Source: Planctomycetota bacterium (GTDB lineage Bacteria; Planctomycetota; MHYJ01; WSZJ01). From it: a stretch of 64,000 bases of DNA. Of this stretch, positions 23,939-33,368 are shown piece by piece. Where the stretch lies: the NCBI GenBank assembly GCA_009773755.1, contig WSZJ01000037.1, positions 1-64,000 on the forward strand, given 5' to 3'. How positions within the stretch are numbered: the first letter of the stretch is position 1; each line of letters opens with the position of its first letter. The translations under genes and the position numbers were made by a program. Below the pieces are notes generated by a model. The model was not told where the DNA came from and made no database searches. It saw nothing but the letters and a program-made list of their open reading frames with translations.

Positions 23939-24847
23939 ATGGCCGCCATCGTCGCGCAAGCGCTCACCAAGCACTACAAGGACACCGTCGCGGTGAACGC
24001 GATTTCGTTCGAGGTTCGCGAAGGGGAGTGCTTCGGCTTTCTCGGGCCGAACGGGGCGGGGAAGACGACGACGATGAAAATGACGTACGGATTCAGTCCC
24101 GTGACCTCCGGGCGCCTCGAAGTCTTCGGACTCGATGTCCTGACCCGATCGCGGGAAGTCAGGGCGCAAACCGGCGTCTGCCCGCAGGAGGACAATCTCG
24201 ACCCGGACTTCACCGTCCGCAAGAACCTGATCGTCTACTGCAGGTACTTCGGCATCGATCCCGTTGAGGCCGCGAAGCGCGCCGACGAACTGCTCGACTT
24301 CGTGGCGCTTCGGGAAAAGGCCGGCGGACCCGTGATGGCGCTGTCGGGCGGCATGAAGCGCCGTCTCGTCCTCGCGAGGGCGCTTCTCAACAAGCCGAAG
24401 CTCCTCATCCTCGACGAGCCGACGACCGGCCTCGACCCGCAGGCCCGGCACGTGCTGTGGGACAAGATCCGCGAGCTGCGCCGTAAGGGCGTGACGATCC
24501 TGCTGACGACCCACTATATGGAAGAGGCCGCCCAGCTCTGCGACCGTCTCGTGATCATGGACAAGGCGAAAATCCTGGTGAAGGGGTCGCCGGCGGAGCT
24601 GACCGCGAAGCATGCGCGCCCGACGGTCGTCGAGGTCTGGAACCCTCCCGCCGCGGCCGAGGCGTGGATCAAGGCGCGCAACATGCCCTGCGAGCGCTTC
24701 GGCGACCGGCTCTACGTCTACCCGGACGCCGGCGAGGCGCTTCAACGCGAGCTCGTCACGAAGTTCAACGCCGACCAGGTCATCGTCCGCCGAGGCACGC
24801 TCGAGGACGTTTTTCTGCGGCTGACGGGAAGGGATCTGCGCGAATGA
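23939..24847 (+). CDS. ABC-2 type exporter, ATP-binding protein
   Basis: The 302-residue ATPase powers the membrane protein encoded next. It has Walker A (GPNGAGKT), the Q-loop at CPQEDNLD, the signature LSGGMKRR, Walker B (LLILDEP) and the switch His (TTHYMEEA). It is close to the DrrA/NodI group of exporters. A TATATCAT box 13 nt before the ATG suggests a very short leader. It overlaps the permease gene by ATGA. The substrate is unknown. Confidence 0.92.
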   Translation: MAAIVAQALTKHYKDTVAVNAISFEVREGECFGFLGPNGAGKTTTMKMTYGFSPVTSGRLEVFGLDVLTRSREVRAQTGVCPQEDNLDPDFTVRKNLIVYCRYFGIDPVEAAKRADELLDFVALREKAGGPVMALSGGMKRRLVLARALLNKPKLLILDEPTTGLDPQARHVLWDKIRELRRKGVTILLTTHYMEEAAQLCDRLVIMDKAKILVKGSPAELTAKHARPTVVEVWNPPAAAEAWIKARNMPCERFGDRLYVYPDAGEALQRELVTKFNADQVIVRRGTLEDVFLRLTGRDLRE

Positions 24848-25617
24848 ACCCCTTTCAGCGCATCCTGACCGTCTGGCGCCGGAACCTCGACGTCTACCTC
24901 GTGACGTGGAAGGTGAACTTCCTGCCGCCGCTTCTTGAGCCGATGTTCTACCTGCTGGCGTTCGGCGCGGGGTTGGGCGGTTTCGTGAAGGTGATTCCAT
25001 ACAGGGGCGGGGAAGTCGGTTACACGAGTTTCATCGCGCCCGGGATGATCGGGATTTCGGTGATGTTCTCGTCCTTCTTCGAGTGCACGTACGGCTCGTA
25101 CATCCGCATGTACTACCAGAAGACCTTCGACGCGATCATCGCGACGCCATTGAGCCTCGAAGAAGTCATCCTCGGCGAAATCCTCTGGGGCGCGACCAAG
25201 TCCTTCATCTCGGTCACGATCATGTGCGTCGTGGTCCGCGCCTTCGGGTTCATGCAGTTCCCGGACCTGATTGCGCTCCCGTTTGTGGCGTTCCTGGGCG
25301 GCCTTTTCTTCGCTTCCGTGGCGATGTGTTTCACCTCGTTCACCCCCGGAATCGACGCGTTCAACTACCCGATCTTCCTCTTCATCACGCCGATGAGCCT
25401 CTTCGGGGGGACGTATTTCCCGATCGAAGGTCTGCCGGCGTGGGCACAGCAGGTGGCTGTGTTCATGCCGCTGACGCACTTGACTTCCGTGACGCGCTCG
25501 ATCGCGTTCGGGCACTGGGACATGGGAGTCTTCGTGCGCCTGGCGGGATTCGCGGCGCTGGTAGCTCCTCTGATGATCCTCGCGGTGAGGCTGATGAAGC
25601 GACGCCTGATCGTCTAG
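24844..25617 (+). CDS. ABC-2 type exporter, permease
   Basis: A 257-residue membrane protein with about six transmembrane helices and the ABC-2 signature FGGTYFPIEGLPAWAQ. It pairs with the preceding ATPase, with which it overlaps by 4 nt. It resembles NodJ/DrrB permeases that export lipids, polysaccharides or drugs; which one cannot be told. Confidence 0.9.
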   Translation: MNPFQRILTVWRRNLDVYLVTWKVNFLPPLLEPMFYLLAFGAGLGGFVKVIPYRGGEVGYTSFIAPGMIGISVMFSSFFECTYGSYIRMYYQKTFDAIIATPLSLEEVILGEILWGATKSFISVTIMCVVVRAFGFMQFPDLIALPFVAFLGGLFFASVAMCFTSFTPGIDAFNYPIFLFITPMSLFGGTYFPIEGLPAWAQQVAVFMPLTHLTSVTRSIAFGHWDMGVFVRLAGFAALVAPLMILAVRLMKRRLIV

Positions 25618-25804
25618 AAGAGGGCATTCGTGGCCAGGCTTTCCCTCTGTAGAACGTCCGATAATGTCTCTTATGTTGCGTCCAGATGGATAGCGCCAGG
25701 CGCCGTTCTGTCCTCGATTTCCCTGGGGAAACCACGCCCCTTCCCACGAGGGCCGAGGAATCAACCATTGGAACCTGCGAGTCCGCAACCGAGAATGCCC
25801 GCCC

Positions 25805-26530
25805 ATGACATCTTTCTTCGCCGGGCTGGGTGACTTCTTCGCGGGCTTCGGCCTCGTCCTCAGGGTCGGGAGTATCCGCAAATGGGCGATCATCCCGATG
25901 ATCCTGAATGCCCTGCTGTTTGGCGTCCTTGCGGTCCTGGTGTTCCTCTACGCGGACAATGCCGTGGACTGGATGCTGGGACAGTCGAAGTCGAACTGGG
26001 GGTCGTTCTGGTACGTCGTGCTGCAGGTTCTGGTCATCGTCGCCGGCCTCATGGCGGTGATCGTCCTGACCCTGGTTCTTTCGAGCCTGATTGCGGCGCC
26101 GTTTTATACGAAGCTCGCCGAGGCCACCCTGCTTCACCTCACCGGCCGGCAGATTGCAGACATGGGGCCGCTCTGGAAGATCGCCTTCAAAACGATCTAC
26201 CAGGAGGCTGGCAAGCTGGCGATCTTCATCGGTGTCCAGGCCGTGCTGTTCGGCATCGGCCTGGTTCCGCTCGTTGGCCAGGTCATCGCGGGGGGCGTGA
26301 CGTTTCTGCTGCTCGCGTTCCAATTCGCCGACTATTCACTCGAGGCGTACGGCTACGGCCTGCTCGACCGCTACAAGTTCACGGTTGCCAACCCCGGCCG
26401 GTCGCTGGGATTCGGCTGCGGCGCGTTTCTGACCACGATCATCCCGCTCATGGGCATCTTCACGGCGCCGGCCGCCGTGGCAGGCGCCGCCCGCATGGTG
26501 GTCCGGCTCAAGGGCGAAAACGTCCGATAA
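25805..26530 (+). CDS. CysZ/EI24 family membrane protein
   Basis: A 241-residue integral membrane protein with about five helices. The segment LIAAPFYTKLAEATLLHLTG and the closing GAFLTTIIPLMGIFTAPAAVAGAARM are typical of the EI24/CysZ family. CysZ takes up sulfate in some bacteria, but many family members have no known substrate and no sulfur genes are nearby. The upstream gap of 187 nt shows no other feature. Confidence 0.8.
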   Translation: MTSFFAGLGDFFAGFGLVLRVGSIRKWAIIPMILNALLFGVLAVLVFLYADNAVDWMLGQSKSNWGSFWYVVLQVLVIVAGLMAVIVLTLVLSSLIAAPFYTKLAEATLLHLTGRQIADMGPLWKIAFKTIYQEAGKLAIFIGVQAVLFGIGLVPLVGQVIAGGVTFLLLAFQFADYSLEAYGYGLLDRYKFTVANPGRSLGFGCGAFLTTIIPLMGIFTAPAAVAGAARMVVRLKGENVR

Positions 26531-26550
26531 TATTCCCCGTCTCTTCAACA

Positions 26551-26582
26551 AAAACGGCGGCCATCGAGGCCGCCGTTTTCTT
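26551..26582 (+). terminator. Rho-independent terminator plus T-rich repeat
   Basis: The stem AAAACGGCGGC with GCCGCCGTTTT and a 7-nt loop (26551-26579) is followed by a T-rich CGTTTTT-type tract to 26625. It also precedes the convergent HD-GYP gene. Confidence 0.88.
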
Positions 26583-26648
26583 TTCGTTTTTCCTTTTTCG
26601 TTTTTCTTTTTTCGTTTCCTCGTTGCCCATATCCACTTCCACCCCGGC

Positions 26649-28223
26649 TCATTCCTCCGCCCTGAAATGCTCCATGTAGTGCGGCTGCTTCATCAGCAGC
26701 GGCCGGATCCTCCCCGACTTCAACAACGCGAGGAAAATCTCCGCCACCTTCGGGTCGAACTGCGCTCCCTTGCACCGCTCCACTTCGAACATCACCTCTT
26801 CGTGAGTCATCCCCCGCCGGTACGGCCGGTGGCTCGTCATCGCGTCGTACGAATCCGCCATCTGGATCACCCGCGCCATCGCGGGAATCTGCTCCGCCCT
26901 CAGCCCGTCCGGATACCCCATCCCGTCCCACCGCTCGTGGTGGTGCCGGATCCCGCCGATGATCGCCGCCGCGTTCTTCAGGTGCTTGATGATCTCCGCC
27001 CCGATCACCGGATGCTGCTTCATCACCTCGTACTCCTCCGCCGTCAGCTTGCCGGGCTTCAGCAGCACGCGCTCGGGAATGCCGATCTTGCCGACGTCGT
27101 GCAGAAGCGCGCTCAGGTTCAGCGTCGTCAGGTCCTTCTCGTTCCAGTTCATCGCGCGCGCCAGCTCGACCGCATACGTCGTCACGCGCTCGGAATGCCC
27201 GCACGTGTACTTGTCCTTGGCTTCGAGCGCCGCAACGATCGTCCGGATGCTCTCGAAGAAGAGGCTCTCGAGGTCTTCGATGAGCTTGGCGCGGTCGATG
27301 GCGAGGCCGGCCTGAAGGGCGATGGCGGTCACGAGCTCGAGATCCGCCTGCTGGAACACGTCGGCGACCCCCGTCGAATCGAGGTAGATCGCTCCCAGGA
27401 TCTTCTCCTTCGCGGCGAGCGGTACGCACATCACGCTTCGGATGTGCTGGATGATCACGGACTCCCCTGCCTTGAAGCGCTCGTCCCCCATCGCGTCGTT
27501 CGAAATGATCGACTGCCCGTTTCGCACAACGCTGTCGAGAATCGTCCGGGACAGGTACGGCCGCACTTCCTGGCTCGGGTCTTCCGTCGGATCGTCGACG
27601 CCCGTGTGCACCACCACCGGCTCGTAGGTCCCGCGCTCCCGGTCGATCAGGATCAGCGTCCCGCGGTCCGCCCGGATCTGGCTCATGACCGCGTCCATCG
27701 TGCTCTTCAACACCTTCTGCAGGTCGATTTCCCCGTTGATCAGGTTGCCGACCTTGTACAGCGTCGTCAGCGCACGGTGGGCCTGGCGCATGTCCGCTTC
27801 GCTCTGGGGAAGCGCCATGATGGTCGACTTGTCCAGGTCGAGGCCGACGCTTGTTTCTTCCTTGCCGCCGCCCTCGCTCTTTCCCTCGTGCGTGAGGAAA
27901 ATCTGCGTCGTTTCCTCATTCACGTCGTCCTGCACGCGGAACTCGAAGAGGCTGGAGCCGGCCGCGACGATGTCGCCGTGATGAAGCGGGACCGTCCCGG
28001 TGATGCGCTCGCTGTTGACGTAGGTGCCGTTGGTGGACTTGGCGTCGATGAGTACGTACCCGCCGTTGTCCTGCGAGACGCCGAAATGTCGGCGCGAAAG
28101 GCCCGGGTCGAACATGGGGATGCTGGAATCGTCGCCGCGTCCGATCGAGATCGCCGCCTTAGGCGTCACCTCGATGAATGCGCCGGCGTTCTTGCCCTTG
28201 ATGACCAAGAGGCGCGCCTGCAT
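26649..28223 (-). CDS. FHA-GAF-HD-GYP protein, probable cyclic di-GMP phosphodiesterase
   Basis: The 524-residue cytoplasmic protein has an N-terminal FHA domain (GRGDDS, SRRHFG, STNGTYVN; about residues 5-95) that would bind phosphothreonine. A GAF domain (about 150-300) and an HD-GYP domain (about 315-470) follow, with HDVGKIGIP, HPVIGAEII, RHHHERWDGMGYPDGL and RVIQMADSYDAM all intact. It should hydrolyse cyclic di-GMP. The FHA domain suggests that one of the window's Ser/Thr kinases could control it. ATG 28223 was chosen over the longer frame because the FHA fold starts there. Confidence 0.92.
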   Translation of the reverse strand: MQARLLVIKGKNAGAFIEVTPKAAISIGRGDDSSIPMFDPGLSRRHFGVSQDNGGYVLIDAKSTNGTYVNSERITGTVPLHHGDIVAAGSSLFEFRVQDDVNEETTQIFLTHEGKSEGGGKEETSVGLDLDKSTIMALPQSEADMRQAHRALTTLYKVGNLINGEIDLQKVLKSTMDAVMSQIRADRGTLILIDRERGTYEPVVVHTGVDDPTEDPSQEVRPYLSRTILDSVVRNGQSIISNDAMGDERFKAGESVIIQHIRSVMCVPLAAKEKILGAIYLDSTGVADVFQQADLELVTAIALQAGLAIDRAKLIEDLESLFFESIRTIVAALEAKDKYTCGHSERVTTYAVELARAMNWNEKDLTTLNLSALLHDVGKIGIPERVLLKPGKLTAEEYEVMKQHPVIGAEIIKHLKNAAAIIGGIRHHHERWDGMGYPDGLRAEQIPAMARVIQMADSYDAMTSHRPYRRGMTHEEVMFEVERCKGAQFDPKVAEIFLALLKSGRIRPLLMKQPHYMEHFRAEE

Positions 28224-28306
28224 CTTGTTGATTCCCCGGGAGTTTGGGCGGACCTGACGGCAGAACTTCCACGCTGATTCTAGGTCCGGAGCACGTCCTT
28301 GATCAA

Positions 28307-28348
28307 GCGCGAAGAGTGGGCCAATCGCATGTCTCCCACTCTTCGCGC
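28307..28348. repeat. 14-bp perfect hairpin downstream of the cyclase gene
   Basis: The arms 28307-28320 and 28335-28348 are perfect inverses around a 14-nt loop. It lies 35 nt after the cyclase-ATPase stop and before the HD-GYP start, with no T-run. It is a probable transcription attenuator or RNA-end stabiliser. Confidence 0.7.
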
Positions 28349-28382
28349 ATGACAGCGTTCCCATCGAGGACAATGGGCGGAG

Positions 28383-31300
28383 TCAGGGCCGGCCGCGGAG
28401 TAGCGCGCGGCACCTGACCAGCGCCGGGTGACTCTCCAGAAGCTCGCGTTTCCCGGCTGGAAGCAGGGCCGCTAGCCTCATGGCCTCGCGTTCGGCCGCC
28501 TCGGCGTCCGACCGCGAACCCGAAATTGAGGCCAGGTCGGCTCGCACGCGCCAGGCGATACCCAGGAGGCCGAGAGACTCGACCTCGGCGGCGAAACGGC
28601 GGAGGGTCGGCTCCGTCTGGTGAGCCCGGGCGGCGACGGCAGTTGCGGTCCAGAGGACGCCATCCTGGGTGGGCAATGGCGCGATGGCGAGGATTTCGGC
28701 GGCGGCGGCGGGGTCTCCGGCGCTCGCGCGGATCTGGAGCGCCAGCGCCGGGGGCATGTCGGCCGCAATTGCGAGCGCCTCCTCGCGCTTCCCCGCTTCA
28801 AGGAGGTCGAGCGCAAGCATGAAGCGGCAATCTGTCGAGCGCGTTGGATCGACGGCGGAGGATTCACGATGGTCGCGCTCGGCGGCTTCAAAGTCTCCGG
28901 ACAGGCGGGAAAGATTGCCTCTCGCGTCGAGGGCGGCCGCGAGCACCCGTTGCTGCCGGGTCGCGCGTGCGAGGGCAATGGCGGCGTCCAGTGCCGTCGA
29001 AGCTCCGGCGAGGTCGCCGAGCAGGTGGCGCACGATCGCCGCATTGCCGAGCGTCGTCGCGACGCCGGATCGGTCGCCCATTTCGCGCCGGAGCGAAAGC
29101 GCCTGGTTGTAGGTCTCGAGCGCTTCCCGGTAACGGCAGCGGCGCGCGTGGATGTTCGCGAGATTGTTGAGGCAGATGCCGAGGCCGTAGACGAGGCCTA
29201 TTTCGCGGGCGAGACGGATCGCCTCCTGGTAGGTCGCGACCGCCGTGTCTTCCGCCTGGAGGCGCGCCTGGACTTCAGCGAGGTTGGTGAGGCTCCCGAT
29301 GACGCCCGGGCGATTCCCGACCTCTTTTTCGAGGGTCATCGAATCCTCGAAAAGTTTCCGGGCTTCCTCGAACGCGTTCCGGCGCATCGCCAGCAGCCCT
29401 AGATTGTTCAGCGCCGCGGCAGCGGTGCGCCGGTCCCCCGCCGCCCGGGCCGCCGCCTCGCAACGCTTCCAGGCGTCTTCCGCTTCCCCGTCGCGCCTCT
29501 GCCGCGCCATCACGACGCCGAGCGTGTTGAGCGCCGCGGACTCCGCGACGCCGTCCCCGTCCTTCGCGGCCTCGGCGGCGATCCTGCGGGCCTCGGATTC
29601 GGCGCCGTCGAAGCGTTCCATGTAGGCGAGCGTGTGGGCGATGCCGTTTTCGGCGAGACGCCGGTTGACGACGTCGCCGTCGAGCGCATGCTTCTCCCGG
29701 AGACGTCGGTGGTCGGCGAGGGCCTCGGCCTGGCGTCCCATGTGGATCAGGACTTCCGCGCGGCCGCGAAGGGCCTCGGGGCGCTCGTCCATCGCGAGGA
29801 CCCGGGCGTAGCAGGAGAGCGCTTCCTGGTTCGCATAGATCTGCCTCGCGCGGCCGGCGGCCTCGAGGAAGAGGGAGACTGCGCGATCGCGAACGTCGGC
29901 CTGCTCGAAATGATTGGCGGCTGAGGCGAGGAGGTCGAGGGGCCGCCGGGGGCCGAGGCGTTCTTCGAGGGCTTCGGCGATGCCGCGGTGGAGTGCTTTC
30001 CGGTTGCGCCTCAGGATCTCCCGGTAGGCGACCTCGGGGATGAGGGCGTGGGCGAAAGCGAAGTCGCGGTCGCCGGCGTTTGACGCAGGGCGTTCGTGAA
30101 TGAGCTCCCGGCGGAGCAGCTCGGCAAGCGCTTCATCCACGCCGCGCTCAAGAACGCGCTCGAGAATCGACCGCGAAAAAGTGCGGCCCGCGACGGCTGC
30201 GGCCTTGAGCACCTTGCGGGCGTCTTCCGGAAGAGCGTCGATGCGCGAGGTCACGACGCCCTGGACCGTGTGCGGAAGCCTGACTTCCTCGATCGGCCGC
30301 GCGAGGCGGAGAGTCCGGCTGGGCTTCAGGGCCAGTCCTTCGCCGTCGAGCTCGACGTCGGTGTCCTCGGCGAGCGCGCCCTCCTCGACGAGGCTGCGGA
30401 GCATTTCCTCGATGAAGAAGGCATTCCCTTCCGACCGGCGGTGGATGAGCTCCGCGAGTTCGCGCGGGAGGTCGCGTCCGCCGAGGAGGGCGCGGATCAG
30501 TTCGTCGGTCTCGCCCGGCGAGAGCGCGGCCAGCTCGACCCTTTCGATCTCCGCGAGCGAGGGCCGCTCCCGGAATGCTTCGGAACGGGCGACCGCGACG
30601 AGCGCGACGGGGGCGGGAAGCGGGGACTTCAGCAGGTTTTCGATGAAGTCGGTCGTGCCGGAGTCCGCCCACTGGAGTTCGTTGAGGAGCAGGACGACGG
30701 GCCCGCGGTGCGAGAGGCCGATAAGGAGGTTGCGAAGGGCGGCGAAGGCGGCGACGCGGACGTCGCGCGGATCCAGGTGACGGACGCGCGTGCCGGACTC
30801 GATGCCGAAGAGCCGGCCGATGAAGCCTGCCGAGAGGTCGGGGTTGCGGTCGCCGCCGGTGGCGAGGTCCTCGGCGAGCGACCGCATGAGCTCGTCCGCC
30901 TCCGTTTCCTCGCCGTAACGCCCCAGCACCGCGGCGCGCACGGCGCGGGACGGCTCGCCGCCGTATGGAACGGAGTCGCCCGAGAGGAAGACCGCCTCGG
31001 GCCAGCATTTCTCAACCCGCCGGCGCCATTCCGAGACAAGTCGAGCTTTGCCGACACCCGGCGACCCGGCGATTCCGATCGAGACCATCGAATTCGAAGC
31101 ACGTGACTTTTCGAGCAGCGCGTCCAGGCGGGCGAGCTCGGAAGATCTTCCGACGAACGGCGTGGCAATCCCGGCCGCCGACTCGATCCTCGGCGCGGGG
31201 CCCGCGACCTCGAAAACGCTCAGCGCTCCGCTCTTCCCCTTGACCAGGAGAGGTTCCAGCAGCCGCACCGCGAACTTCCCTTCCACGAGCTTTTGCGTCG

Positions 31301-31913
31301 CCGCGCTCACGACAGTCCGCCCCGGCTGAGTGTGCGTGTGGAGCCGGCTGGCCGTGTTCACCGTGTCGCCCATCGCGGTGTAGTCCTTCTCCCCGCGGTC
31401 GGATACCGAACCGACGATCACCTCGCCCGTATGCACGCCGATCCGCAGCCGCAGCCGGTCGTCCCGCAGAGCATGGTGAAGCGCGAGGGAACATCGCACC
31501 GCGCGCTCGGGGTCGTCTTCGTGCGCGGTCGGCGCGCCGAACAACACCATGACCGCGTCGCCGATGTACTTGTCGACGTACCCGCCGTGCCTCTCGATCA
31601 CCGGCGTCAGGCGCGCCCAGCACGCCCGGATCCGCTCCTCCACATCCTCGGGATCGAGCCGTTCCGCCAGCGAAGTGAAGCCGCTGACGTCCGCGAACAG
31701 CACCGTCACCACCCGCCGCTCTTTCCCCTCGTCCTGGAATGCCGAGGTGCCAAGCCGCGATCCGCACTGGTTGCAGAAGCGGCAGCCGGGCGGATTCGGC
31801 GCGCGGCACCGCGGGCAGGCGGCGGTGGGTCCCGCCGCCGCGAGGGACAGTCCGCAACCGCCGCAAAATCGCGAGGTCGTCAGGTTGTCATGCCCGCAAC
31901 TCTGGCACTTCAC
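28383..31913 (-). CDS. Class III adenylate/guanylate cyclase fused to AAA ATPase and TPR repeats
   Basis: The 1176-residue protein begins with two zinc-ribbon motifs (CxxC pairs within residues 1-55). A class III nucleotide cyclase domain follows (VLFADVSGFTS, GDAVMVLFG; about 65-250), then an ATPase with Walker A GSPGVGKA (near 300) and many TPR-like helices to the end. It may make cyclic nucleotide under control of the ATPase. GTG 31913 has GGGGAGG 10 nt upstream. The gene starts 25 nt after the stop of the next gene upstream. Confidence 0.9.
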   Translation of the reverse strand: MKCQSCGHDNLTTSRFCGGCGLSLAAAGPTAACPRCRAPNPPGCRFCNQCGSRLGTSAFQDEGKERRVVTVLFADVSGFTSLAERLDPEDVEERIRACWARLTPVIERHGGYVDKYIGDAVMVLFGAPTAHEDDPERAVRCSLALHHALRDDRLRLRIGVHTGEVIVGSVSDRGEKDYTAMGDTVNTASRLHTHTQPGRTVVSAATQKLVEGKFAVRLLEPLLVKGKSGALSVFEVAGPAPRIESAAGIATPFVGRSSELARLDALLEKSRASNSMVSIGIAGSPGVGKARLVSEWRRRVEKCWPEAVFLSGDSVPYGGEPSRAVRAAVLGRYGEETEADELMRSLAEDLATGGDRNPDLSAGFIGRLFGIESGTRVRHLDPRDVRVAAFAALRNLLIGLSHRGPVVLLLNELQWADSGTTDFIENLLKSPLPAPVALVAVARSEAFRERPSLAEIERVELAALSPGETDELIRALLGGRDLPRELAELIHRRSEGNAFFIEEMLRSLVEEGALAEDTDVELDGEGLALKPSRTLRLARPIEEVRLPHTVQGVVTSRIDALPEDARKVLKAAAVAGRTFSRSILERVLERGVDEALAELLRRELIHERPASNAGDRDFAFAHALIPEVAYREILRRNRKALHRGIAEALEERLGPRRPLDLLASAANHFEQADVRDRAVSLFLEAAGRARQIYANQEALSCYARVLAMDERPEALRGRAEVLIHMGRQAEALADHRRLREKHALDGDVVNRRLAENGIAHTLAYMERFDGAESEARRIAAEAAKDGDGVAESAALNTLGVVMARQRRDGEAEDAWKRCEAAARAAGDRRTAAAALNNLGLLAMRRNAFEEARKLFEDSMTLEKEVGNRPGVIGSLTNLAEVQARLQAEDTAVATYQEAIRLAREIGLVYGLGICLNNLANIHARRCRYREALETYNQALSLRREMGDRSGVATTLGNAAIVRHLLGDLAGASTALDAAIALARATRQQRVLAAALDARGNLSRLSGDFEAAERDHRESSAVDPTRSTDCRFMLALDLLEAGKREEALAIAADMPPALALQIRASAGDPAAAAEILAIAPLPTQDGVLWTATAVAARAHQTEPTLRRFAAEVESLGLLGIAWRVRADLASISGSRSDAEAAEREAMRLAALLPAGKRELLESHPALVRCRALLRGRP

Positions 31914-31938
31914 GCTGGCCGTGCCTCCCCCCGCGGCG

Positions 31939-33303
31939 CTACTTGTAGGAGACCACCCGGTCCAGCCCCGTCCCCAGGCACCGGAGGCAGAGCGAAGAGC
32001 TGCCGACCAGGCCTTTCCCCGCACATTTGTTGCAGTTCACGTGTTCCACCGGCTTGATCATCATGGTTTTCTCGGCCGCGTACGCAGTGAGCCAGTTGAT
32101 CCTTGCCGTCGTATTCTGTTTGGCCCACCACTCGTTGACGAGCTTCCGCTGGTCGCCTGCCTGCTTCTTGAGGCTGGCGATCAGCGCTTCCTTCTCGCGT
32201 TTCTTCGCAATGTCGTCCTGGCTCGTCCCCTTTTCGATCGCGAGGTCCGCCGGATCCATCAGCCAGGACCCCTCGCCGTAGGAAGCCGTCTTCCATTCGT
32301 CCAGCTCCCGCGCCTTCCAGTCCATTTCGAGCTGCTTACGATCGACCTTGAGCTTGGTCGCCAGGTTGTCCAGGATCTCGATCGCCAGTCCCTTCTCCGC
32401 GTATCCCTTGATGTCGTCGAACGTCAGGTCTTTCTTCGCGATCACCTTGCCGATCAGCGATTTCATTTCGTCGTAGTACGACTTCGCCGTCTTCTTGTCC
32501 GCGTCCTTCTTCTGCTCACCCTTCAGCGCCGTTACGTCCCCCTCGCCCTTGTTGGCCAGGTCCGCAGCCTTCACCGCCGCCGCAGTCCCCGGATACTTCT
32601 CGATGATTTCCTTGAACTTCGCGACCGCCTCCTCCAGCTTGTCGTCCGTCACGAGCTTCTCCGCCTCTTTCAGCATCACGGCCGCCTCGGCTTCCTTGAT
32701 TCCGGAATCGGCTTTCGCCAGCTTCGGGTCCACGCGGCCTTTCCAGGTGGGGTCGAGCTCGAGGGCTTTCGTGAAGTGTTCCTTCGCCTTCACGAAGAGG
32801 CCGATCGCGAGGCAAAGCTCGGCGAGATCGAAATTGCCCGCGGGAGTCTCAAGCTTGTAAAGCGCCGCTTTCGCCGCGTACATCTCGTCCGGCGTGTACA
32901 CGGAGAGCATGTTGATCTGGGTCTTCTCTCGCTTCATGATCCCTGACTTCGCGACGTCCTTCGTTCCCCTCGCCGTCCGCAGTTTCACCTTGTCCGGGGT
33001 CTCGTCCAGGACGATTCCCTCCAGCGTGTCGCTGCGCGTGTAGATGACTTCCCCGTCGATCTTGAAGCGAGACGCCTTCTCCGTCGCCTGGCGCGTCCGC
33101 AGCCTCTGAGCCTCCCCGGAAGCCAGCTGGTCCCACTTCAGCTCAAGTTCCAGCCCGTTTTCTGCAAACTTGATGCGCACGACGTCGTCGTCGGCCGACA
33201 CGACTTCTCCGGAGTGGTACGAGCCGTCGCGCATCCGGATCGTCTCCGCGGCGGCGGGCGAGAAGAGCGCCATGGCCAGGACGGCAACGAGCAGCTTCGT
33301 CAT
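31939..33303 (-). CDS. Secreted protein with SH3-like start, TPR and CxxCxGxG zinc motif
   Basis: The 454-residue product has a Sec signal peptide (MTKLLVAVLAMALFSPAAA). A small beta domain follows (IRMRDGSYHSGEVVSADDDVVRIKF), then a TPR-like stretch (KAKEHFTKALELDPTWKG). The C-terminus carries CNKCAGKG and CLRCLGTG, the DnaJ-type zinc finger arrangement. Zinc clusters of that kind are unusual in a secreted protein. ATG 33303 begins the signal peptide. Function is unknown. Confidence 0.78.
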   Translation of the reverse strand: MTKLLVAVLAMALFSPAAAETIRMRDGSYHSGEVVSADDDVVRIKFAENGLELELKWDQLASGEAQRLRTRQATEKASRFKIDGEVIYTRSDTLEGIVLDETPDKVKLRTARGTKDVAKSGIMKREKTQINMLSVYTPDEMYAAKAALYKLETPAGNFDLAELCLAIGLFVKAKEHFTKALELDPTWKGRVDPKLAKADSGIKEAEAAVMLKEAEKLVTDDKLEEAVAKFKEIIEKYPGTAAAVKAADLANKGEGDVTALKGEQKKDADKKTAKSYYDEMKSLIGKVIAKKDLTFDDIKGYAEKGLAIEILDNLATKLKVDRKQLEMDWKARELDEWKTASYGEGSWLMDPADLAIEKGTSQDDIAKKREKEALIASLKKQAGDQRKLVNEWWAKQNTTARINWLTAYAAEKTMMIKPVEHVNCNKCAGKGLVGSSSLCLRCLGTGLDRVVSYK

Positions 33304-33368
33304 GAGCGGGCTCCTGTCTGGAACTGAAGAAAGGGCAGTCCTTCCCCCTTGATTGCAACCCCCGTAGT

